From positions 1 through 34,020 of the forward strand of contig JBPCTQ010000228.1 in the NCBI GenBank assembly GCA_051011595.1: a stretch of 34,020 nt of DNA, in the 5' to 3' direction. A program made the position numbers and the translations under genes. Shown piece by piece: positions 15,514 through 22,354 of this stretch. The notes beneath the pieces were generated by a model. It was not told the origin of the DNA. It made no database searches and saw only the letters and a list, made by a program, of their open reading frames with translations. This stretch comes from JAOUEE01 sp051011595 (GTDB lineage: Bacteria > Actinomycetota > Acidimicrobiia > Acidimicrobiales > SHLQ01). Numbering within the stretch: the stretch's first letter is position 1; every line of letters starts with the position of its first letter.

Positions 15514-15565
15514 GATGTTCCATCGGCGCCGCCGTCGAGGACTCAAGCGGTGCCCATCGCGCCGA

Positions 15566-15571
15566 TAGGGT
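15566..15571 (+). promoter_or_regulatory. Candidate leaderless -10 element for the GNAT gene
   Basis: TAGGGT ends 8 nt before ATG 15580 and no Shine-Dalgarno is present, fitting initiation of the transcript at or one or two bases before the ATG. Confidence 0.45.
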
Positions 15572-15579
15572 CGTCGGCG

Positions 15580-16524
15580 ATGGCCGACTCCATTCGGATC
15601 CGCAAGGCGTTGCCCGACGAACTCGATGCAGTGGTCGCTTTGGCCGGGCGGGCTCTGGGCTGGAATCCGGCCGAACCCAATCGAACGCTCTTCGAATGGA
15701 AACACTCGGCCAATCCGTTCGGCCCGTCTCGATTGTGGGTAGCCGTCGATGCCGATCAGATCGTCGGCATCCGGGCGCTGATGCGGTGGGAGTTCCGCCG
15801 GCCCGACAGCCGCGTGGCTCGCGCCGTCCGACCGGTCGACACGGCGACCGACCCCGACCATCAGGGCCGCGGCATCTTCCGGCGCCTCACCGAACACGCC
15901 ATCGAGGCCGAGGCGGCCGATGGTGTCTCGTTCGTCTTCAACACCCCCAACGACCAGAGCCGGCCCGGCTACCTGAAGATGGGCTGGCAAGAAGTGGGCC
16001 AGGTCGCCACCTGGGTCCGACCGCACTCCCTCCCTGCGTTGGCCCGTATGGCCCGATCACGCGAACCGGCCCAGAAGTGGAGTCTGCCCACCGATGCCGG
16101 CGACGACCCCGTCACAGTCTTCACCGACCAGTTCGTCGATCATCTGGCGACCGATCCCGACCAGGCCATGACCACCAACCGCAGCGGATCGTTCCTGCGT
16201 TGGCGTTATGGGCTTCCCGAGCTGCACTACCGCGTGATCACCACCGACGACGCCGCCGTGGTCTTCCGACTCCGCCGTCGAGGAGTGGCCACCGAACTGG
16301 TCCTGGCCGACGTGCTCGCGGTGGCGCCCGCCGCGGTGACCGATGCCCTGAAGAAGGTGCGACGAGCGGTGTCGGCCGACTACGAGATCGCGGCCGGTTC
16401 GTCGGTCCCCGGCCTGCTGCGCCTTCCGGGCCAGGGCCCGGTGCTGACCACCCGGCGGCTGGCCGAAGCAGCGCCCGGTCTCGACGACTTCGCGCTGCGT
16501 CTGGGCGACATCGAGCTCTTCTAG
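15580..16524 (+). CDS. GNAT-family N-acetyltransferase with C-terminal extension
   Basis: A 314-residue protein. The first about 150 residues form a GNAT fold: IRIRKALPDELDAVVALAGR at the start, then VDTATDPDHQGRGIFRRL with the acetyl-CoA-binding QGRGI loop, and NTPNDQSRPGYLKMGW, as found in GNAT enzymes of polysaccharide loci. The C-terminal half (RWRYGLPELHYRVITT and beyond) looks like a second, degenerate acyltransferase-like domain. It probably acetylates an amino sugar or a peptide amine linked to the polymer; the substrate is unknown. It is a single-gene transcription unit between two minus-strand units; its TAG is one base from the stop of the convergent GT4 gene. Confidence 0.83.
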   Translation: MADSIRIRKALPDELDAVVALAGRALGWNPAEPNRTLFEWKHSANPFGPSRLWVAVDADQIVGIRALMRWEFRRPDSRVARAVRPVDTATDPDHQGRGIFRRLTEHAIEAEAADGVSFVFNTPNDQSRPGYLKMGWQEVGQVATWVRPHSLPALARMARSREPAQKWSLPTDAGDDPVTVFTDQFVDHLATDPDQAMTTNRSGSFLRWRYGLPELHYRVITTDDAAVVFRLRRRGVATELVLADVLAVAPAAVTDALKKVRRAVSADYEIAAGSSVPGLLRLPGQGPVLTTRRLAEAAPGLDDFALRLGDIELF

Positions 16525-16525
16525 A

Positions 16526-17575
16526 TCACGACCCCGAAAACTCCTGCAGCCAGTCGAGCCATCGACTGGCAACGATGTCGATGTCGAAGCGACCGCCGGC
16601 CCAACCGGGCCCGGCCGCACCGAGGGTCTCGGCGCGGTCGAGGGCGGTCGAAAGGGCCGCCACCAGGTCGTCCCCATCGCCGTCGCCGTCGTACAGCACG
16701 CCAGTGACCCCGTCATCGACCAGCTCACCGATCCCGCCGACCCGCGGGGCAACCACGGCCCGCGCCGACAGCGCGGCCTCGATGAGCACGGCCGGCTGCC
16801 CCTCGGTTCGGCTGGCCAGGGCCACCACATCAGCGGCGGCGTACACCACCCCGGGATCGGCCAGGGTCCCGGTGAACGTGGCCGTCACCCCAGATCGCTC
16901 GGCGGCGGCCTCCAGGTCGAACCGTTCGGGGCCGCCGCCGGTCAGCACCAGCTGGCCGCCGACGTGGGCGACGGCATCGAGCAGCAAGCCGACCCGCTTC
17001 TCGGGGCTCAACGAACCGATGTGAGCCACCACCGGGATCGACGGATCGAGCCCCAGCTGGTGCCGGGCCGCCAGCCGCTCCCGCTGACTACGGGGCGGAA
17101 AGTCGGCCACCGCGACCGCGTTGGGTATCACCCTCACGTCGGCCACACCCATGGTGTCGGTCACGAAGGGCACCAGATCCGACCACAGCACCGACACACC
17201 GGCCGCCCGCCGCAGCATGTGGGCCACCCGCCGCCGCTTGAACCCGGTGCCCACCCACCGGGGAAGATCCCCGATGCTGCGGTAGAGGAACGGCGTTGCC
17301 TTCGGCACCGCAACCGCACAGGCCGGCAGGGTGGTGGACCCGTGGGCGATCACCACGTCGACTCCTCCCGCCCGCCGCCGCAGGGCCGGCAGTCCGGCCA
17401 TCCACCACCTCGAGCCGGTGAGTGTCTCCAGTACGAGTCCGTTGGCCGACGACCCCGGACACAGCGCCATGGTCGACACATCGATGCCACCCTCGCGCAG
17501 GGCCCGGTCCAGGTGCACGGCGAAGACCTGGGCCCCTCGGCGGTCGGTGTCCGACACCAGCTGCAACACGCGCAT
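16526..17575 (-). CDS. GT4-family glycosyltransferase
   Basis: A 349-residue GT-B glycosyltransferase and the third GT4 of the locus. N-terminal RVLQLVSDTDRRGAQVFAVH is the acceptor-side loop; the C-terminal half has VVAHIGSLSPEKRVGLLLDA, LVLTGGGPERF and the donor-site region SRTEGQPAVLIEAALSARAV. A run of alternating Gly and Asp (DGDGDGD) near the C-terminus is a local oddity. ATG 17575 is supported by the usual N-terminus; TAGCGT 9 nt upstream may be its -10. It stands alone between two plus-strand units, with its stop one base from that of the GNAT gene. Confidence 0.9.
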   Translation of the reverse strand: MRVLQLVSDTDRRGAQVFAVHLDRALREGGIDVSTMALCPGSSANGLVLETLTGSRWWMAGLPALRRRAGGVDVVIAHGSTTLPACAVAVPKATPFLYRSIGDLPRWVGTGFKRRRVAHMLRRAAGVSVLWSDLVPFVTDTMGVADVRVIPNAVAVADFPPRSQRERLAARHQLGLDPSIPVVAHIGSLSPEKRVGLLLDAVAHVGGQLVLTGGGPERFDLEAAAERSGVTATFTGTLADPGVVYAAADVVALASRTEGQPAVLIEAALSARAVVAPRVGGIGELVDDGVTGVLYDGDGDGDDLVAALSTALDRAETLGAAGPGWAGGRFDIDIVASRWLDWLQEFSGS

Positions 17576-17584
17576 GACAGGGCG

Positions 17585-17590
17585 ACGCTA
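17585..17590 (-). promoter_or_regulatory. Weak candidate -10 element for the GT4 gene
   Basis: On the minus strand TAGCGT lies 9 nt before ATG 17575, with no Shine-Dalgarno between. Spacing is a little long for a strictly leaderless start. Confidence 0.3.
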
Positions 17591-17630
17591 GCCCTTGATC
17601 CCCCGCTGCCGGGGCCGATGGGAGCGAACA

Positions 17631-18611
17631 ATGGACGTCTCTGCCACCACTACCACCACCTCTACGTCGTCGGTCGTCGTGACCGGCGGCGCCGGGTTCA
17701 TCGGCGCCAACCTGTGCCGGATCCTGGGATCCACGCCCGGAATCGGACGAGTCGTCGCCTTCGACGATCTCAGCTCGGGCCGGGCCGAGAACCTCGACGG
17801 CACCAACACCGAGTTGGTCGTGGGTTCGATCCTCGACACGGCCGCATTGGATGCCACGGTCGGCGAAGTCGACGCCGTGGTCCACCTGGCCGCCCGACCC
17901 TCGGTGTCGCGGTCGGTGGCCGACCCCGTGACCTCCCACCTGGTCAACGCCACCGGCACCCTGAACGTGCTCGAGGCCGCTCGACGCGACGGATCCCGCT
18001 CGGTGGCGGTGGCCTCGTCGTCGTCGGTGTACGGCGCCAACCCGACCCTCCCCAAACACGAAGGCTTGCGGCCCCAGCCGATCAGCCCCTACGCCGTGTC
18101 GAAACTGGCCACCGAGTCCTACGCCCTCGCCTATCGGCACTGCTACGGGCTCGACGTGTGTGCCTTCCGCTTCTTCAACGTGTTCGGCCCGCTCCAGCCC
18201 GCCGGCCATGCGTACGCCGCCGTCATTCCCGCCTTCGTGGATGCCGCCCTGCGAGGCGAACCGTTGCCGGTACACGGGGCAGGAACGCAGTCGCGAGACT
18301 TCACCTACGTCGACACCGTGGCGACGGTGCTGGCCACATCGATCACCGATCGGATCTCCGATCCTGATCCCATCAACCTGGCCTTCGGCACCCGAACCGA
18401 CCTGCTCGGTGTGATCGCGATCCTCGAGGATGTGCTCGGTCACACACTGACCGTCGAACACCACGATTCCCGCCCGGGCGATGTGCCGCACAGCCAGGCC
18501 GACAACCAGCGGCTCGAGCAGCTCTTTCCGGGGATCGTTCCCGTCGAACTGAAGGACGGCCTCACCGAAACGGTGGCCTGGATGCAAGGCCGTCTGGCGC
18601 TGGTGCGGTGA
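17631..18611 (+). CDS. NAD-dependent nucleotide-sugar epimerase (GalE-like)
   Basis: Extended short-chain dehydrogenase of 326 residues, likely a UDP-hexose or UDP-HexNAc 4-epimerase. Rossmann motif TGGAGFIG at 18-25, Ser-rich strand VASSSSVYG near 127-135 and catalytic Tyr154/Lys158 in SPYAVSK. FNVFGP and FTYVDTVA are also typical of the family. Before the Rossmann motif is a Thr/Ser-rich stretch (residues 6-14). ATG 17631 has GGGAG 6 nt upstream; the frame extends upstream without family features. Its stop overlaps the GTG of the sugar transferase (GTGA). It would supply UDP-galactose or UDP-GalNAc type donors to the repeat unit; precise specificity cannot be told. Confidence 0.9.
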   Translation: MDVSATTTTTSTSSVVVTGGAGFIGANLCRILGSTPGIGRVVAFDDLSSGRAENLDGTNTELVVGSILDTAALDATVGEVDAVVHLAARPSVSRSVADPVTSHLVNATGTLNVLEAARRDGSRSVAVASSSSVYGANPTLPKHEGLRPQPISPYAVSKLATESYALAYRHCYGLDVCAFRFFNVFGPLQPAGHAYAAVIPAFVDAALRGEPLPVHGAGTQSRDFTYVDTVATVLATSITDRISDPDPINLAFGTRTDLLGVIAILEDVLGHTLTVEHHDSRPGDVPHSQADNQRLEQLFPGIVPVELKDGLTETVAWMQGRLALVR

Positions 18612-19234
18612 TCACCAACCCGTGGTCGCGGCACTATCGCGGCAAACGAGCCCTCGACCTGACCGTGGTGGCCGCCTTGGCGCTCCCCGCTGCTCTGCTC
18701 GGCATCGTCTGCGCCGTCGCCATCCGCCTCACCAGTCGGGGGCCGGTCGTCTTCCGCCAGGAACGGGTCGGCCGACACGGTGAAACGTTCACCCTGTTGA
18801 AGTTCCGCACGATGGTGGACGGCGACAACCCGGTGTTCCCCGACGCTCGACACATCACCCGCCTGGGCGCATGGCTTCGACGTTGGTCGCTCGACGAGCT
18901 CCCGCAACTGGTCAACGTCGCTCGGGGCGACATGAGCATCGTCGGCCCGCGACCCACCCTCGCCTACCAGATCGAGCGATACACCGATCGCCAGCGCCGG
19001 CGTCTCAGCGTCCGGCCCGGCATCACCGGACTGGCCCAGGTCGAGGGGCGCAACGCCTTGTTGTGGGCCGATCGCATCGAGCTGGACCTGGACTACATCA
19101 CTCGTCAGTCGGCCCGGTTGGACCTGGTGTTGATCGCCCGATCGTTGGGCACCACCACTGCAGGCGCCGGCGTCGAAGGCCACCCCGCCGACGACCCGCT
19201 GGCCGCAGTCACGACCGACAGCTCAGCCGCATGA
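18608..19234 (+). CDS. Initiating sugar-1-phosphate transferase (PglC-like)
   Basis: Monotopic phosphoglycosyl transferase that moves a sugar-1-phosphate from UDP-sugar to undecaprenyl phosphate, the first membrane step of repeat-unit assembly. The 208-residue product has an N-terminal hydrophobic helix (about 14-37, LTVVAALALPAALLGIVCAV), then VVFRQERVGRHGETFTLLKFRTM and SLDELPQLVNVARGDMSIVGPRP, the family signatures with the catalytic Asp-Glu pair. The short form without extra N-terminal helices is like PglC rather than WbaP. GTG 18608 overlaps the epimerase stop; its own stop overlaps the acetyltransferase ATG. With PglD-, PglE- and PglF-like proteins nearby, its natural substrate may be UDP-diacetylbacillosamine. 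Residues past about 190 are a polar tail. Confidence 0.93.
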   Translation: MITNPWSRHYRGKRALDLTVVAALALPAALLGIVCAVAIRLTSRGPVVFRQERVGRHGETFTLLKFRTMVDGDNPVFPDARHITRLGAWLRRWSLDELPQLVNVARGDMSIVGPRPTLAYQIERYTDRQRRRLSVRPGITGLAQVEGRNALLWADRIELDLDYITRQSARLDLVLIARSLGTTTAGAGVEGHPADDPLAAVTTDSSAA

Positions 19235-19839
19235 CCCCGCTGGTGATCGTCGGCGCCGGTGGCCATGGTCGCGAGACGGCCGACATCGTGGCCGCGATCA
19301 ACACCATCGACCCGCGCTTCGATCTCATCGGTGTGGTGGACGACGAACACCAAGCCGGAATCCTGGGACCCGCGCATCCCGATGTCGTGGGGGCCAGTCG
19401 AACTGTCATCGCCATCGGTGACCCGGCGGTACGGGCCCGGATGGCGGCACGTCTCGGCGAGTCCACCCTGGAACAGGCGCTCGTGCACCCCTCGGCCACG
19501 ATGGGCTCCGACGTCGCCATGGGACCGGGGGCCATCGTGGCGGCCGGGGTTCGTCTCACCACCAACATCCGCACGGGTGTCCACGTCCACCTCAACCCCA
19601 ATGTTGTCGTCTCCCACGACTGCCGCCTCGGTGACTTCGTGAGCTGTTCGCCCGGGGTCATCCTCAGCGGCAACGTGACCATCGGCGATCGCGTGTTGCT
19701 GGGTTCTGGTGCCGTGGTCCTACCCGGATGCCATATCGGCGACGACGTCGTGGTCGGTGCCGGTGCGGTGGTCACCGCCGACGTCGAGTCGGGCAACACC
19801 GTCGTCGGTGTACCGGCCCGCCCGACGAACCAGCACTGA
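19231..19839 (+). CDS. NeuD/PglD-family sugar O/N-acyltransferase
   Basis: A 202-residue acetyl-CoA-dependent acetyltransferase. The N-terminal Rossmann-like nucleotide-sugar domain starts with VIVGAGGHGRE (residues 5-15); the C-terminal half is a left-handed parallel beta-helix of hexapeptide repeats (GPGAIVAAGV, GDRVLLGSGAVV, GDDVVVGAGAVV). The catalytic His of VSHDCRLGDF is present. In PglD this enzyme acetylates the C4 amine of UDP-4-amino-sugar to give UDP-diacetylbacillosamine. ATG 19231 overlaps the upstream stop (ATGA). The last 120 bases overlap the end of a convergent membrane-protein gene, an unusually long antisense overlap for real genes; both frames appear genuine. Confidence 0.92.
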   Translation: MTPLVIVGAGGHGRETADIVAAINTIDPRFDLIGVVDDEHQAGILGPAHPDVVGASRTVIAIGDPAVRARMAARLGESTLEQALVHPSATMGSDVAMGPGAIVAAGVRLTTNIRTGVHVHLNPNVVVSHDCRLGDFVSCSPGVILSGNVTIGDRVLLGSGAVVLPGCHIGDDVVVGAGAVVTADVESGNTVVGVPARPTNQH

Positions 19840-20487
19840 CGACACCACCAACGCGGCCCACACCACCGCGGCGTCGCGGATGGGTGCGGACCACTCGCCC
19901 CGCAGTCCGACGAGACGGGCCAGCCAGGGGGCGATGGCCAGCTGCATGGCGATGGCGACCGCGGCCGGCACCGGGGGGCAGCGCCGGCACCAAGGGGCGG
20001 CGAGGGCCAATCCGGCGAGCACTCCCCACGCCGCCACCGCTCCGACGAGCGACGACGGTCGACCACCGGTGCCGTGCGCCATGGCCAGCGCCCAGGCCAG
20101 GCCGAACAGACCGGCACCCACATAGGTCAAGCGCTCGGTTCGATCGGATACCACCGCACCCACCGCGGGTGCGATCAACAAGGCGGCCAGCAGCAGAGGA
20201 CCTTCGGTGTCGGGGGTGGCCAGCGCGGCCGCGGCCACACTGGCCACGAGGAGCACCCCCACGACCCCGACGCGGAACTGGCGCCCCACCACCACCAACA
20301 TGACCGTGAGGGGCACGGCCGCCAGACCACACGTTGCGAGGGTTTCGATGTCGCGGCGAAGACCAAGGGGGGCCAGGGCCAGCACAGCTACTGCCGCCAC
20401 CAACGGGGCCGTCGGACGGCCCCGGTCGAGAACTGCGATCCAGCCGGTGACGGCCAACCCGACCAAGATCCCGGCGAAGGGGTCCAT
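19720..20487 (-). CDS. Uncharacterised integral membrane protein
   Basis: A 255-residue, very hydrophobic product with about seven or eight TM segments starting at residue 5 (AGILVGLAVTGWIAVL) and a polar C-terminal tail of about 35 residues (from RRAGRYTDDG). No family is recognised. Its ATG at 20487 shares a base with the dehydratase stop (TGATG), so translation is coupled to that gene, the strongest argument that it is real. Topology would allow a role in polymer assembly, such as flippase or lipid carrier handling, but it is shorter than Wzx or Wzy. The tail is encoded opposite the end of the PglD-like gene, so tail composition may be constrained by that overlap or the true end may be earlier in evolution. 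Confidence 0.72.
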   Translation of the reverse strand: MDPFAGILVGLAVTGWIAVLDRGRPTAPLVAAVAVLALAPLGLRRDIETLATCGLAAVPLTVMLVVVGRQFRVGVVGVLLVASVAAAALATPDTEGPLLLAALLIAPAVGAVVSDRTERLTYVGAGLFGLAWALAMAHGTGGRPSSLVGAVAAWGVLAGLALAAPWCRRCPPVPAAVAIAMQLAIAPWLARLVGLRGEWSAPIRDAAVVWAALVVSSVLVRRAGRYTDDGVARLDVGGDHRTGTDHDVVADMASG

Positions 20488-22322
20488 CAGCGGAGCGGAG
20501 AATGCAGTCCGCCGACCTGCTGACGACCGAGCCGCGCCAGCTCGGTGATGAGCGCCTCCCGCTGGGGGATCTCATACAGACCTTCGAGGTCGGTCGGGTC
20601 GAGTGCGGCAACCGGCGCGTGGGAGATCAGTGGGTGGGCAGGTCGCTCGTCGACCTCCCCCGCCCCCATCAGCACCTCATGCAGCTTCTCTCCGGGTCGG
20701 AGGCCGGTGAACACGATCTCGACCGGCCGTTCGGCCTGGGCCACCAAGCGGCGGGCGACGTCGAGGATGCGGACCGGCTCACCCATGTCGAGCACCAACG
20801 CCTCACCGTCACGGCCCACCGCGCCGGCCTGGATGACGAGCTGTGATGCCTCTTCGACGGTCATGAAGAACCGGGTGACCTCGGGATGGGTGACCGTCAC
20901 CGGGCCGCCGTCGGCGACCTGACGTTCGAAGGCGCCGAGCATCGATCCCCGGCTCCCCAACACGTTGCCGAATCGAACGCTGAGATAGGTCCCGGCTGTT
21001 TGCTGGGCCGCGAAGGCCGTCAATCGTTCGGCCAGGCGTTTCGTGTACCCCAGCACACTCGCCGGGTCGGCCGCTTTGTCGGTGGACACGTTGACGAACC
21101 GCTCCACGTCGGTGGCGGCGGCTGCCTCGAGCACATGCCAGGTCCCCCAGATGTTCGTCTTGACCGCCTCGTTGGGATACATCTCCAGCAACGGAAGGTG
21201 CTTGAGGGCGGCGGCATGGAAGACCACCTCGGGTTGGTGTTCGGCGAACACCTCGAAGATCCGTTCGCGATCGCGCAGATCGGCGACCACCAGGTTGCGG
21301 GAGTCGAGCAGCGCCCGCCCGTAGAGATCGAGTTGAGTGGCGTGTAGGGCCGACTCGTCGCGATCGAGCATCACCAGCTGGGCCGGCCCGAATCGATGGA
21401 TCTGACGGCACAGCTCCGATCCGATCGACCCCCCGGCGCCGGTGATCAGCACTCGGCGCCCGGTGAGGTAACCGGCGATCACATCGATGTCGGTGTCGAT
21501 CTCGTGGCGGCCCAACAGATCGGCCTCGGTCAGCGGCCGGATGTCGGACAAGCCGACCTTGCCGTCGAACAGCTCGTTGACCTGGGGCAGCGCCCGAATG
21601 GGGATCTCGTGGGTGAGCGCACTCTCGGACAGCTCTCGGATCATGACGCTGTCGGCCGAGGGCACGGCCACCACCAGCTCGTCGAGTTCGAACTCGGCCA
21701 CTACTCGGGCCAGGTCGTGGCGGTCGCCCACCACGGGTACACCCAGGATTCGCAGGTGGCGCTTGGCCGGGTCGTCGTCGAGCAACACCACCGGAAGATA
21801 CGGACTGTCGGGGTTGCGGAGCATCGACCGAAGGGCCTGGGCACCACCTTCACCGGCCCCGAACACCACCACTCGTTTGCTGGCCGCACGGGGCCGCAGT
21901 CGCCGGTCGGCGTAGATGCGGCGCGTGTAGCGCACGCCGGCCATGGCCAACAGGGCCAGACCACCGGCGGCCAGGCCCACGCTGGTGGGCACCAGGCGGA
22001 CCGAGGGTACGGCGAGGCCCAGCACCACGATGCTGCCCGAGACCACAACCGCCGACTTGGCGAGTGAGGCCACCTCGTCGAAGCTCCCGGTGCGCCACCG
22101 CCGCAGGTACAAACCGAACAGGTAGCCGGCACCGACCTGGAAGCCGGCGGCCAACACCATGGCGAGCGGGATGTTCCACCGTCCCCAGTTGCTGAACGTC
22201 AGGTCGAACCGGACCAACATGGCCAGGGCCAGCGCCAACGACCAGGCCATGACATCGGCGGCTGCCTCACAGGCGATCGGGAAACGTCGGACGACGGGTT
22301 GCAGCCACTGGGTCGCTCTCAT
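20487..22322 (-). CDS. Membrane-bound nucleotide-sugar 4,6-dehydratase (PglF/CapD/WbpM type)
   Basis: A 611-residue enzyme that converts UDP-GlcNAc to its 4-keto-6-deoxy form, first step to bacillosamine-type sugars. Four N-terminal TM helices (about 22-130) lead to a nucleotide-binding domain (VVVFGAGEGG, 151-160) and the SDR dehydratase domain with TGAGGSIGSE at 294-303 and the active-site STDKAADP at 413-420; Lys428 of GYTKR is the SDR lysine. The usual SDR tyrosine position (four before that Lys) is Leu424; long dehydratases such as PglF commonly have Met there. It is divergent from the DUF4012 gene and coupled to the membrane protein downstream. ATG 22322 has a modest GGAA 9 nt upstream and a TGGAAT hexamer 6 nt upstream. 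Confidence 0.94.
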   Translation of the reverse strand: MRATQWLQPVVRRFPIACEAAADVMAWSLALALAMLVRFDLTFSNWGRWNIPLAMVLAAGFQVGAGYLFGLYLRRWRTGSFDEVASLAKSAVVVSGSIVVLGLAVPSVRLVPTSVGLAAGGLALLAMAGVRYTRRIYADRRLRPRAASKRVVVFGAGEGGAQALRSMLRNPDSPYLPVVLLDDDPAKRHLRILGVPVVGDRHDLARVVAEFELDELVVAVPSADSVMIRELSESALTHEIPIRALPQVNELFDGKVGLSDIRPLTEADLLGRHEIDTDIDVIAGYLTGRRVLITGAGGSIGSELCRQIHRFGPAQLVMLDRDESALHATQLDLYGRALLDSRNLVVADLRDRERIFEVFAEHQPEVVFHAAALKHLPLLEMYPNEAVKTNIWGTWHVLEAAAATDVERFVNVSTDKAADPASVLGYTKRLAERLTAFAAQQTAGTYLSVRFGNVLGSRGSMLGAFERQVADGGPVTVTHPEVTRFFMTVEEASQLVIQAGAVGRDGEALVLDMGEPVRILDVARRLVAQAERPVEIVFTGLRPGEKLHEVLMGAGEVDERPAHPLISHAPVAALDPTDLEGLYEIPQREALITELARLGRQQVGGLHSPLR

Positions 22323-22354
22323 GTCGCCATTCCATCGGCCGACAGGGGTTCATC

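Noticed and set aside
15514..16026. N-terminal extension of the deacetylase frame into the GNAT gene
   Set aside because: The added 171 residues have no CE4 similarity and are antisense to the GNAT domain. GTG 15513 gives a normal CE4 start with a ribosome site.
17088..18587. Minus-strand 499-codon frame opposite the epimerase and reaching the GT4 gene
   Set aside because: Out of frame with the true GT4 and antisense to the epimerase; Gly/His/Arg-rich with no domain.
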